Positions 1 to 6,917 of a stretch of 16,936 nucleotides of DNA are shown here, one piece after another. Under the pieces are notes generated by a model. It saw nothing but the letters and a program-made list of their open reading frames with translations, searched no databases and was not told the DNA's origin. The stretch covers positions 1 through 16,936 of the forward strand of contig SKYY01000157.1 in assembly GCA_007127665.1 (NCBI GenBank). The letters are read 5' to 3'. Position 1 is the first letter of the stretch; each line of letters starts with the position of its first letter. The translations under genes and the position numbers were made by a program. This DNA is from Balneolales bacterium (GTDB taxonomy: Bacteria > Bacteroidota > Rhodothermia > Balneolales > Natronogracilivirgulaceae).

Positions 1-1112
1 CTATCGGGATCTTCCTCTGCTTCTTCCTTCAGTTCCTGCTGTTGTCCAAAAAGCAGGCGTCCACATCCGACAGGATCCTGGCCGTGTGGATGTTCGTGAT
101 CGGCCTGCATTTGTTCAGCTACTACCTCTACTATCTGGGATACTGGGAAAAATATCCGCACATGACCGGCATCCACCACCCCTTCCCCCTTCTGCACGGG
201 CCGTTCCTGTACCTTTATGTGCTTTTCTCCATGAAAAGCGACCAGCGCTTCCGCTGGATAAACTACCTGCATTTCGGACCTGCGGCACTTTTCTATCTCT
301 ACATGATCCCGTTCTTTTTTTTCTACTCCACGGAAGAAAAACTGATGGTAAACCACGGGGAGGTGGATGACTATGCCGCCTTCATCAGCTTTTCGATATT
401 CGCGTTCATCGCCTCTGGCATCGGCTATGCCATTGCCTCCTATCGGCTGCTGGGCTGGTACGAAGACCTGAGGAACCAGAATTTCGCCTTCAACGAATCG
501 ATCGACCTGAACTGGCTGAAATATTTCATCTGGGGCATCGGGATGATTTTCCTTATTACCACGATCGTGATCGTGCTGGAGTTGGGACTGGGAGTGGATT
601 TCGGATTCAACACCGACCTGGTCCTGTATGTGCCGCTCGTCGTTTTCATCCTGTTTCTGGGATACTCAGGCATCAGGCACAGAAACGTTTTCGCCGATGG
701 ATCCAGCCAGGTCCAGCAGATCGTGGAACCGAAACCTTCCGGGGAGTATGTCAGGTCGGGACTGAAGGCGGAGCTGGCGCATCAGTACCACGGAAAACTG
801 ATTGCGCTTATGAACACGAAGAAGCCCTACCTCGAACCGAAACTCTCCCTCGGCAACCTGGCCGATGAACTGGGGATCACCGCCAACCACCTTTCGCAGA
901 TCATCAACCAGTACGAGGAGAAGAACTTCTTCGATTTTGTCAACACCTACCGTGTGGAGGAGTTCAAGCAGAGGGTTGCCGATCCGGTCAACAGCAATTA
1001 CAGCATCCTGGCCATCGCACTGGATTCCGGGTTCAATTCCAAATCATCCTTCAACCAGGTGTTCAAGAGGATCACGGGCAAAACACCGACGCAATATGTG
1101 TCGGAGGTGTAA
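1..1112 (+). CDS. Membrane-anchored AraC-family regulator (7TM sensor + HTH), 5' end outside window
   Basis: The reading frame is open from base 3 (base 1-2 is a split codon) and has no stop upstream, so the gene begins before the window. A TTG at 42 is only an internal codon, because the preceding residues IGIFLCFFLQFLLL are the end of a membrane helix. About six further hydrophobic helices follow (roughly nt 66-135, 175-230, 255-325, 370-450, 510-590, 610-665), with a conserved HGPFLYLYVLFS motif after the second. The C-terminal third (about 845-1105) is a typical AraC DNA-binding domain with two helix-turn-helix units, LGNLADELGITANHLSQIIN and SILAIALDSGFNSKSSFNQV, ending in TGKTPTQYVSEV. 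Such proteins probably sense a membrane or periplasmic signal and control a nearby operon; the receptor at 1895 is the natural candidate target (inference). A diverged copy of the 3' part recurs at 16458-16932. Confidence 0.9.
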   Translation, partial: IGIFLCFFLQFLLLSKKQASTSDRILAVWMFVIGLHLFSYYLYYLGYWEKYPHMTGIHHPFPLLHGPFLYLYVLFSMKSDQRFRWINYLHFGPAALFYLYMIPFFFFYSTEEKLMVNHGEVDDYAAFISFSIFAFIASGIGYAIASYRLLGWYEDLRNQNFAFNESIDLNWLKYFIWGIGMIFLITTIVIVLELGLGVDFGFNTDLVLYVPLVVFILFLGYSGIRHRNVFADGSSQVQQIVEPKPSGEYVRSGLKAELAHQYHGKLIALMNTKKPYLEPKLSLGNLADELGITANHLSQIINQYEEKNFFDFVNTYRVEEFKQRVADPVNSNYSILAIALDSGFNSKSSFNQVFKRITGKTPTQYVSEV

Positions 1113-1240
1113 GCCTGTTCACAAAGCACAAGCTGGAGCCGGCAGTACCAACCTGTCGCGGATGCACCAACTGATGCCCGGAGCATGAGAAACGTCCTGA
1201 AACGCTCACACTGATTGCACACTGCCCCCGCTAATGAGCA

Positions 1241-1438
1241 GCGTCCAATCCGGGCGCAGGGAAAGCTTCACCAATCCGGGCGCAGGGAAAGCGTCCAATC
1301 CGGGCGCAGGATCATCTTCCAATCCGGGCACCGGGAAAGCTTCACCAATCCGGGCGCAGGGAAAGATTCACTAATCCGGGCACCGGGGCAGCGTCCAATC
1401 CGGGCACAGCGGCAGCGTCCAAACCGGCACGATTGGAC
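1241..1438. repeat. Degenerate 24/26-bp tandem repeat, about 8 units
   Basis: Units begin at 1245, 1271, 1295, 1319, 1345, 1371, 1395 and 1419, so the spacing is a mixture of 24 and 26 bp. The shared core is CCAATCCGGGCGCAGGGAAA with variants (gcaccggg, gcacagcgg). The eighth unit is decayed and ends in a small inverted repeat, GTCCAA (1417-1422) with TTGGAC (1433-1438). There are no unique spacers between units, so this is a minisatellite and not a CRISPR array. It fills most of the gap between the AraC gene and the small membrane ORF. An open frame running through it is a by-product of the repeat. Confidence 0.9.
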
Positions 1439-1470
1439 ACGTCAGGAGTCCACGCCTGCACGTCCCGACG

Positions 1471-1499
1471 ACCAGAATATCCCTCCTTCCGATATTGGT
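1471..1499. other. Imperfect inverted repeat (possible hairpin or operator)
   Basis: ACC(AG)AATATC at 1471-1481 pairs with GATATTGGT at 1491-1499 across the loop CCTCCTTCC, giving nine pairs with a 2-nt bulge. It lies 47 nt before the ATG of the 41-residue ORF. It could be an operator or a leader hairpin for the downstream genes, or a weak terminator of the AraC gene. No U-tract follows. Confidence 0.35.
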
Positions 1500-1545
1500 C
1501 GCAGTTGCCACGACATCCGTGGAACACAAACCGGAAACCTGCACC

Positions 1546-1671
1546 ATGATGAAGCATAAGAACACCCTCGAAAAAATCATCCAGTACCTGCTGTACGGGG
1601 TAATCTGCCTGATCAGCATTGCGATCATGGCATTCATTCTCTGGATACACATAAGCGGAATCCATGGATGA
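1546..1671 (+). CDS. Small single-helix membrane protein (41 aa), unrecognised
   Basis: ATG at 1546 opens a 41-codon frame ending in TGA at 1669-1671. The product has a basic, polar N terminus (MMKHKNTLEK), a strong hydrophobic stretch of about 25 residues from IIQYLLYGV to AFILWIHI, and a very short tail (SGIHG). This is the layout of a small inner-membrane peptide with its N terminus in the cytoplasm. It lies between a membrane AraC regulator and a TonB-dependent receptor on the same strand, so it may belong to that unit. I see no clear ribosome binding site, which is common in this lineage. I do not recognise a family. The chance that it is spurious is real given its length, but a clean basic-then-hydrophobic pattern is unlikely in random frames next to a minisatellite. 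Confidence 0.5.
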   Translation: MMKHKNTLEKIIQYLLYGVICLISIAIMAFILWIHISGIHG

Positions 1672-1679
1672 AAACCTCA

Positions 1680-1894
1680 ATACCCGACACCTCTATACAT
1701 TCCAATCCACCCGTAGCTGCAATCCTTTTGACATCATCCAGAAAACCCTCAATCTATTTTCATCCATCTGTTACCATCAATCCATTTCCATCCACCAGCT
1801 TCCATTGTTCACCATGCTGCATCCAACCAGTCTCCAACATCCAGCATTTATCATTCAACATCCAGCAATTATCATTCAACATCCCTTTAACAAA
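1680..1894 (+). other. G-poor low-complexity leader upstream of the receptor
   Basis: The plus strand here is rich in C, A and T and has few G; short CATCCA/CAATCCA-like words recur. A 21-bp unit is repeated in tandem at 1841-1861 and 1862-1882 (CCAGCATTTATCATTCAACA, then CCAGCAATTATCATTCAACA). An in-frame ATG at 1664 would extend the receptor by 77 residues through this tract, but that extension has no signal-peptide character and only translates the repeats. I therefore treat the region as untranslated leader. Confidence 0.6.
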
Positions 1895-4411
1895 ATGACA
1901 CGACATACCATGACACGGTTCATTCTCTTCAACTTCTTATTGGCTGCAATTTTGATGCTCATTATTGTCCCGAAATCCAACTCGCAACCAAATCCCCTAA
2001 CCTCACAAATCACACCAAATCCTCAAGCCTCACAAATCAACCAAACCTCAGAGTCACCCAAGGCCTCACCGATAAACCAGGCCTCACAGGCCAACCAAAC
2101 CTCACAGTCCGCCCAGGCCACCCAGATCACCCAGACCATCAAGGGCACCGTCTATGACATCCAGACCAGGGAGCCCCTTATCGGCGCCACCGTGATCATA
2201 CGCAACAGCGAACCCCTGATGGGCGCATCGACCGATGCCGGGGGCCAATTCAGCATCACCCGGGTTCCGCTGGGCAGGCACTCGCTCCAGGCAAATTACA
2301 TAGGCTACGAGCCGGTGATCATCCCCGAGGTGATGGCCACATCCGCAAGGGAGGTAGTGGTGGATATTGGCCTGCGGCAGTCCATCTCCGAAATGGGCGA
2401 GGTGGTCATCACACCGGAAATCGTGAAAAACAAGCCATTGAACGCCATGGCCACGGTGAGTTCGCGGTCGTTCAGCGTCGAGGAGACACGGCGGTATGCG
2501 GGAGGCATGGACGATCCGGCCCGACTGGTATCCGCCTACGCCGGCGTTGCGGTAGGAAACGTCCAGAACAATGCGATCATCGTAAGGGGCAACAGTCCGA
2601 AAGGCATATCCTGGCGGGTGGAAGGGGTGGAAATCCCGACGCCACACCATTTTGCCGGGGGCAACGTCACCGGCGGGGGCATGGTGACCCTGTTAAGCAG
2701 CCAGATACTGGCCAACTCTGACTTCCACACCAGTGCCTTCCCCGCCGAGTACGGCAATGCGCTGGCCGGGGTCTTCGACATGAACCTGCGCACCGGGAAC
2801 AGCACCGTCCACCAGCATACCTTCCAGGCCGGAACCATGGGGCTGGATATCGCATCCGAAGGGCCCGTCGTGCCCGGATCCAGCGCATCCTACCTGTTCA
2901 ATTACCGGTATTCGACGCTGGGGCTGCTCACCGATCTCAATATGATTCCGACCGATCAGGAGTTCCGGTACCAGGACCTCTCCTTCAAGTTCAACATGCC
3001 CACCCGAAATGCCGGCACCTTCTCCTTGTGGGGGGTCGGCGGCATCGACAAGGCCTTAGAGCCGTTCCAGACCGATCCGCTGAAGTGGAATAACGACTGG
3101 GACCGGGTCTCTTTTGACTGGGGCATTGAAATGGGCGCGATCGGACTCTCGCACCGGATCCTGACCGGAAAAAGGACGTATGTCAACACCACGCTGGCCG
3201 CAACCGGCATCCGCAACCGGATGGTGACCCAGCGGCAGGATGATGATCTGGTGGCCCACGCTGACCTGTCTGCGATCGACAAATCGGGCAATCTGAGCAT
3301 CGGCTCCTACATCAGCCATACATTCAGCCCGAGGTTCACCACACAGACCGGGCTGACCCTCAAACGGCTGCAGTACAACCTCGGCATCAGCAGCACCATC
3401 GACAGCGATCCGTCGACATACCGGGATGTGGTGGATGAACGCGGCAGCAGCAACCTGGTGGAATTTTACACGCAATCACGCTGGGACCTGGCGCAAAACC
3501 TCGTACTGAACGCCGGGGTGAACAGCGGATACTTTGCCCTGAATGAGGCCTTCTGGGTGGATCCGAGGATCGCGCTGCGCCTGGACCTCAACGAGAGCCA
3601 TTCCCTGAGCCTCGGGTACGGCAAACACAGCCAGCGGGAAGAACTCAAGGTCTACCTGGTCAGAAATCAGGTGAACGGAAACGTTGCGCTCCCGAACACG
3701 GACCTGCGGCTCTCCGGGGCGCACCATTTCGTGCTGGCTTATGACTGGCAGGTCAGCGACAACATGCGCCTCAAGGTCGAGCCCTATGCCCAGTTCCTTT
3801 TCGACGCGCCCGGCATAGCGGACAGCTCCTTCTCCATGATCAACTACCAGCAGGACTGGGCCTTCAGCGACGTCCTGGAAAACAACAGCATCGGAAGGAA
3901 TATGGGGCTGGATGTGACCTTCGAGCGGTTCCTGCACAAAGGCTACTACTTTCTGGTCACCGGATCGGTGTTCTCCTCGCGCTACAAGGGCGGCGACGGC
4001 GTATGGCGAAACACCCGTTTCAACAAGGGCTACGTGACCAATGCACTGGTTGGAAGGGAGTTTGCCTTCAAGGGCAACCGCAGGATCCTGGGCGTGAACA
4101 CCCGGCTCAACTATATAGGCGGCGAGCGGGTCAGCCCGGTGCTTGTGGAAAAGTCCAGGGAACGCGAACTGGTTTTCTTTGATGAGACGCGGGCATTCAG
4201 CAACCAGCTGGCTTCCACCGTGTACGCCGATCTTTCGGTCACCTGGCGCATGAACCGCCCGGGATACTCGAGCATCTGGGCCCTGCAGGTGAAAAACATG
4301 CTCGGAAGGGCCACGGCGGAGGGATACAACTACAACTACAAAACCGAAAGCGTGGAGCTGGACGAGACTGTGATTGTGGTGCCGAGCATCAGCTATACGA
4401 TCGAGTTCTGA
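1895..4411 (+). CDS. TonB-dependent outer-membrane receptor with carboxypeptidase-regulatory-like domain
   Basis: From ATG 1895 (or ATG 1910, five codons later) the product is about 838 residues. Residues 6-31 form a Sec signal peptide (MTRFILFNFLLAAILMLIIV...SNSQ). Residues 32-81 are an unusual Gln/Ser/Thr/Asn/Pro-rich linker. Residues 82-160 match the CarboxypepD_reg-like fold (IKGTVYDIQTREPLIGATV, then a second strand set ending VDIGLRQS). The plug domain follows (about 165-310, including AIIVRGNSPKGISWRVEGVE and FPAEYGNALAGVFDMNLRTG). The remainder is an antiparallel beta-barrel that ends in an aromatic residue (SYTIEF), as expected for BAM-inserted barrels. The family imports ligands across the outer membrane using TonB-ExbBD energy; the substrate is not evident, and no SusD-like partner is present. 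The membrane AraC protein upstream may regulate it. The stop codon lies inside a 47-bp duplication. Confidence 0.9.
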   Translation: MTRHTMTRFILFNFLLAAILMLIIVPKSNSQPNPLTSQITPNPQASQINQTSESPKASPINQASQANQTSQSAQATQITQTIKGTVYDIQTREPLIGATVIIRNSEPLMGASTDAGGQFSITRVPLGRHSLQANYIGYEPVIIPEVMATSAREVVVDIGLRQSISEMGEVVITPEIVKNKPLNAMATVSSRSFSVEETRRYAGGMDDPARLVSAYAGVAVGNVQNNAIIVRGNSPKGISWRVEGVEIPTPHHFAGGNVTGGGMVTLLSSQILANSDFHTSAFPAEYGNALAGVFDMNLRTGNSTVHQHTFQAGTMGLDIASEGPVVPGSSASYLFNYRYSTLGLLTDLNMIPTDQEFRYQDLSFKFNMPTRNAGTFSLWGVGGIDKALEPFQTDPLKWNNDWDRVSFDWGIEMGAIGLSHRILTGKRTYVNTTLAATGIRNRMVTQRQDDDLVAHADLSAIDKSGNLSIGSYISHTFSPRFTTQTGLTLKRLQYNLGISSTIDSDPSTYRDVVDERGSSNLVEFYTQSRWDLAQNLVLNAGVNSGYFALNEAFWVDPRIALRLDLNESHSLSLGYGKHSQREELKVYLVRNQVNGNVALPNTDLRLSGAHHFVLAYDWQVSDNMRLKVEPYAQFLFDAPGIADSSFSMINYQQDWAFSDVLENNSIGRNMGLDVTFERFLHKGYYFLVTGSVFSSRYKGGDGVWRNTRFNKGYVTNALVGREFAFKGNRRILGVNTRLNYIGGERVSPVLVEKSRERELVFFDETRAFSNQLASTVYADLSVTWRMNRPGYSSIWALQVKNMLGRATAEGYNYNYKTESVELDETVIVVPSISYTIEF
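1990..2140 (+). repeat. Repetitive coding tract for a Q/S/T/N-rich linker
   Basis: This part of the receptor gene consists of degenerate repeats of words such as CCTCACAAATCAACCAAA and encodes runs of ASQ(I/A)NQTS type. The plus strand is nearly free of G until about 2060 and then shades into normal codon use. It separates the signal peptide from the carboxypeptidase-regulatory-like domain, so the mature receptor would have a flexible periplasmic N terminus of about 50 residues. Confidence 0.7.
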
Positions 4412-4490
4412 GAATGATGCTGTCAGGTTCGCCAATCTGTTGCACGATCCAGTTTTGAGAATGATGCTGCCAGGTTCGCCAATCCGTTAC
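4397..4490. repeat. 47-bp tandem duplication covering the receptor stop codon
   Basis: Copy one is 4397-4443 and copy two 4444-4490. Both contain a stop in the same context: ACGATCGAGTTCTGAG encodes TIEF-stop in copy one, and ACGATCCAGTTTTGAG would encode TIQF-stop in copy two. The rest (AATGATGCTG, CAGGTTCGCCAATC) differs at only a few positions. Since 47 is not a multiple of three, the second copy is out of frame with the receptor and lies beyond its stop. Confidence 0.9.
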
Positions 4491-4499
4491 ACGGTATAG

Positions 4500-4530
4500 A
4501 TGGCGAAAAGCCCGAAGGGATTTTCGCCAT
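4500..4530. terminator. Strong stem-loop downstream of the receptor (possible bidirectional terminator)
   Basis: ATGGCGAAAA (4500-4509) is perfectly complementary to TTTTCGCCAT (4521-4530). Inside it, CCC and GGG around a GAA loop add three pairs after one mismatch, giving about 13 pairs in 31 nt. It lies 88 bp after the receptor stop. The A-run/T-run in the arms could serve intrinsic termination in either direction, but no separate U-tract follows. It could equally be a REP-like element. Confidence 0.5.
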
Positions 4531-4532
4531 CG

Positions 4533-4553
4533 CGCCGTTCACCGCTGACGGCG
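4533..4553. other. Second adjacent hairpin
   Basis: CGCCGT (4533-4538) pairs with ACGGCG (4548-4553) around a nine-base loop, two bases after the larger stem-loop. The pair of hairpins suggests a structured transcript end or a palindromic repeat element. Confidence 0.4.
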
Positions 4554-4739
4554 AGGGCTGTTTCGGCGGACTTGACGGGATCATTAATGATTTCAAGACT
4601 GTTGCGAGCCTCGGATAACGTTTTGTGACCTCCTTCCGGGCCATGTTGGAGCTGGGCAAAGTGACCGGCGTCACCATAATCGACCGATTCTGAGCTGCCT
4701 GGGGACGAAACGACAAACCACTTAGCCTGGATAGACCTG

Positions 4740-4781
4740 ATTGTTTTATACTAAAAAACACATTTATTGTTTTATAAACAA
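4740..4781 (+). promoter_or_regulatory. Probable promoter/operator of the AAA_14 ATPase gene
   Basis: The segment 4740-4815 is very AT-rich, unlike its surroundings. ATTGTTTTATA occurs twice, at 4740-4750 and 4766-4776, 26 bp apart. The second copy is part of an almost perfect palindrome, TTGTTTTATAAACAA (4767-4781), with six-base arms. Such a repeat plus palindrome about 55-95 bp before the ATG suggests a binding site for a dimeric regulator next to the promoter. I could not place a -7/-33 pair with confidence. Confidence 0.4.
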
Positions 4782-4833
4782 CACTAATGTATTTTACTAT
4801 CTAACACTATTACATTGACACCACAGGCTATCC

Positions 4834-6042
4834 ATGATACTGAAATCAACACTGGCGGAAGTAGCAGATGCTCAAATGGGCAACCTGCTCAATCGGGATA
4901 CGGGTCTGCCCAGGCACGCGACGGAAAAGTATCCGGTACTTGCATCCCACGCCCTGATTATTTCCGGGATCAGGCGTTGCGGAAAAAGCACGATGCTGAA
5001 CCAATTGCTCCAGAGAAAGTTCGAGGACGCCTTTTATTTTAACTTTGAAGATCCGCGCTTGTTTGACCTGGAACGAAATGACTTCCCCCGGCTTGATGAA
5101 GTCATAGCAGACCGGGAGAGCCGAACGCTTTATTTTGATGAAATACAGGTATTGGATGGATGGGAACGGTATGTGCGACAAAAGCTGGATGAAGGATTCC
5201 AGCTGGTCATAACCGGTTCGAATGCTACCCTGTTAAGCCATGAATTGGGAACGAAACTCACAGGCCGGCACATCACTAAAGAACTGTTTCCCTTTTCATG
5301 GAAAGAGTTTTGTGAATTCAAGTCTCTCAGATTATCAGAAGCCTCATTAACGGCATACATGAAAGCAGGAGGATTCCCCGAATATGTCAAAACCGGAAAC
5401 GATGACATTCTGCACCAGTTGTTTGAGGATATCCTGCTGCGGGATATCGCTGCCCGCTACGGGGTTCGGGATGTGAAAACGCTGCAGCGGCTGGCCCTGT
5501 ACCTTGTCTCGAACGTCGGAAACCTCGTTTCCGGAAACAAGCTCAGGTCTCTTTTTGGCGTTGGGGCCACCAGTACGGTGATGGAATACTTTTCCCACCT
5601 GCAACAGACCTGGCTCCTCTTTTTTGTTCCGAGGTTCAGCTATTCCATGCGCAAGCAATCCATCAACCCGCGCAAGGTCTATGCCATCGATACCGGCCTG
5701 GTCAATGTGAATACCAAATCTTTTTCTGACGACCACGGCAGGGTGTTGGAGAACCTGGTGTTTTTATTCCTTCGCAGGAGTTTCCATGAGATCTGCTATT
5801 TCTCGGAGAAAGGGGAATGTGATTTTGTGGTTTTTGATAAAGGTAAAGCAAGAAACATCGTACAAGTCTGTTACGAGCTGACCCCGGATAATCTTGATCG
5901 TGAACTGAACGGCTTATTTGAAGCGCTAACCTTCTTTGAAATGAAAAAAGGCTTCATCGTCACAAAAAATCAGTCCGACCGTTTTAAACGGGACGGCAAA
6001 ATCGCCGAAGTTATTCCCGTTCATGATTTTTTCGGTGGATGA
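4834..6042 (+). CDS. AAA_14 / DUF4143 ATP-binding protein
   Basis: The 402-residue protein has the usual length and order of this family. The N-terminal AAA+ domain carries Walker A GIRRCGKST (45-53), Walker B TLYFDEIQ (98-105), a sensor-like ITGSN (126-130) and LTGRHI (142-147). From about residue 200 comes DUF4143, with a winged-helix-like middle. Its C-terminal part has the PD-(D/E)XK-like pattern ENLVF (E306), GECDFVV (D330) and VQVCYE (Q344). All key positions look intact. These ATPases are common, often present in many copies, and lack an agreed function; a nuclease or DNA-related role is inferred from the fold only. The gene stands alone between AT-rich regulatory DNA and a repeat-filled gap, with no partner on its strand. 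Confidence 0.92.
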   Translation: MILKSTLAEVADAQMGNLLNRDTGLPRHATEKYPVLASHALIISGIRRCGKSTMLNQLLQRKFEDAFYFNFEDPRLFDLERNDFPRLDEVIADRESRTLYFDEIQVLDGWERYVRQKLDEGFQLVITGSNATLLSHELGTKLTGRHITKELFPFSWKEFCEFKSLRLSEASLTAYMKAGGFPEYVKTGNDDILHQLFEDILLRDIAARYGVRDVKTLQRLALYLVSNVGNLVSGNKLRSLFGVGATSTVMEYFSHLQQTWLLFFVPRFSYSMRKQSINPRKVYAIDTGLVNVNTKSFSDDHGRVLENLVFLFLRRSFHEICYFSEKGECDFVVFDKGKARNIVQVCYELTPDNLDRELNGLFEALTFFEMKKGFIVTKNQSDRFKRDGKIAEVIPVHDFFGG

Positions 6043-6120
6043 CGTCCTGCCGGCATATTTCCAGCCCTGACACCAGAAGGTATCTGCGGCGGCACATTAA
6101 ATATGCACTTGTCAGTACCG

Positions 6121-6168
6121 GAAACTGCCCCTGAAACTGTCCCTGAAACTGCCTCGGGAACTGCCCCA
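6121..6168. repeat. 12-bp tandem repeat, four units
   Basis: Units GAAACTGCCCCT (6121), GAAACTGTCCCT (6133), GAAACTGCCTCG (6145) and GGAACTGCCCCA (6157) follow without gaps. They lie in the 242-bp gap between the convergent ATPase and cupin genes. The rest of that gap holds a weak long-range inverted repeat (GCATATTT 6053-6060, AAATATGC 6099-6106) and the 29-bp repeat. Confidence 0.8.
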
Positions 6169-6193
6169 TAACCGCTCCCCTCAGAGCAGTGAC

Positions 6194-6309
6194 GCTGCTA
6201 CGGTTTCGCGGTTATCTTCCCGGCTGCTACGGTTTCGGGGTTATCTTCCCGGCTGCTACGGTTTCGCGGTTATCTTCCCGGCTGCTACGGTTTCGGGGCG
6301 ATGTTACCG
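6194..6309. repeat. 29-bp tandem repeat, four units, running into the cupin gene
   Basis: Units start at 6194, 6223, 6252 and 6281 and share GCTGCTACGGTTTCG. They alternate between TTTCGCGG and TTTCGGGG, suggesting a 58-bp dimer that was duplicated. The fourth unit contains the last codons and the TAG stop of the cupin gene (minus strand, ending APKP). The array thus probably arose by copying the 3' end of that gene outward. Confidence 0.9.
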
Positions 6310-6899
6310 GCTTTTCCGGCAATTCGCGCCAATAGTGACAGCAGTCCGAACAGAATATCCTGCAAAAAATACGGCAAGCCGCCGATGCGCTGCTCATCCC
6401 GCGACAGCCACATCAGATGTCCGCCCTCCAGCAGAGGCATGTCGTTCTGGCTTCCTCCGTTCCGGAGTCCCGATTTTATTGCTTCGGTCATAAACCACTG
6501 AAAGTCAAGAGCCGGCTCCAGCGAAATGTGCAGCACCAGCGGTTCCTCCTTGCTGCCGTTGGAAAACGAATGGGCTATATGAGGCGGCGCAACTATCGTT
6601 TCGCCCGGTCCCAGCGTCACATCATCCTGACCCTTGATTCGGGCTATCATGGTTCCTGAAATTACATGAAATGTCTCTTTTTGTTTCGTATGAATGTGCG
6701 ATGGCGGGCCATCACCGCCGGGTTCAAGCTCGTGCCTGAACTCCACAATCGCTGCACTGCTGTCCGGCTCACCGTAAAAAATGTACCTCTTCCTGTCCTT
6801 TTCCAGGTAGAGGTTGATCTCTTTTTTTGTCACTTCAAGTACTTGATCATTCTCTTTATTTACTACTGCCGGATTGCCTGCGGATTCTTTGTTCGTCAT
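6285..6899 (-). CDS. Cupin-domain protein with hydrophobic C-terminal tail
   Basis: The 204-residue protein has a single cupin barrel. Motif 1 is HIHTKQKETFHVISG, giving metal ligands H68, H70 and E75; motif 2 is GETIVAPPHIAHSFSN, giving H110. All four ligands are intact, so it should bind a divalent metal. After the barrel (about residue 130) comes a tail ending in an amphipathic or hydrophobic helix (LPYFLQDILFGLLSLLARIA, 175-194) that could attach it to a membrane. The enzymatic role cannot be read from the sequence; it may be a small-molecule binding or oxygenase-type cupin. It starts 18 bp after the stop of the DUF1772-like gene and is almost certainly cotranscribed with it. Its 3' end is part of a 29-bp tandem repeat. 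Confidence 0.88.
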   Translation of the reverse strand: MTNKESAGNPAVVNKENDQVLEVTKKEINLYLEKDRKRYIFYGEPDSSAAIVEFRHELEPGGDGPPSHIHTKQKETFHVISGTMIARIKGQDDVTLGPGETIVAPPHIAHSFSNGSKEEPLVLHISLEPALDFQWFMTEAIKSGLRNGGSQNDMPLLEGGHLMWLSRDEQRIGGLPYFLQDILFGLLSLLARIAGKAGNIAPKP

Positions 6900-6917
6900 G
6901 TTTTTCTGGATTAGTTG

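Larger units (their letters stand above)
4487..4750 (-). pseudogene. 87-codon open frame without a start codon, protein-like, unrecognised
   Basis: On the minus strand a frame is open between a TAG (complement of 4751-4753) and a TAA (complement of 4487-4489). It reads like real protein: KWFVVSSPGSSESVDYGDAG near the start, then HFAQLQHGPEGGHKTLSEAR, INDPVKSAETALAVSGERRD and GENPFGLFAIYTV at the end. There is no ATG, GTG or TTG in a sensible position, so it is either the 3' remnant of a gene, a frame that arose around a conserved repeat, or an element starting at a rare codon. The other minus-strand frame through here has an ATG, but its product is Pro/Ser-rich and lacks this protein-like look. 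The hairpin at 4500-4530 lies within it. Confidence 0.4.

Noticed and set aside
42..44. TTG start for the left-edge AraC gene
   Set aside because: The frame is open to the window edge and the upstream codons encode the end of a membrane helix, so the true start is outside the window.
1245..1430. CRISPR-like array
   Set aside because: Units follow each other directly with no unique spacers, vary strongly, and no cas gene is present. The same applies to the 29-bp array at 6194.
1215..1559. 114-codon plus-strand frame through the 24/26-bp repeat
   Set aside because: Its product is only a translation of the minisatellite followed by low-complexity sequence, with no signal peptide, domain or ribosome binding site.
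1664..1894. 77-residue N-terminal extension of the TonB-dependent receptor
   Set aside because: It would place a good signal peptide in the interior of the protein and consists of translated repeats; ATG 1895 or 1910 gives a normal export signal.
3476..4435. 319-codon minus-strand frame opposite the receptor barrel
   Set aside because: Antisense shadow of a clear coding region; composition is His/Val/Arg-rich without motifs, caused by the codon bias of the real gene.
4423..4761. 112-codon minus-strand frame with an ATG in the 4.5-kb region
   Set aside because: Pro/Ser/Lys-rich with no recognisable features; the neighbouring frame (4487-4750) reads far more like protein although it lacks a start.
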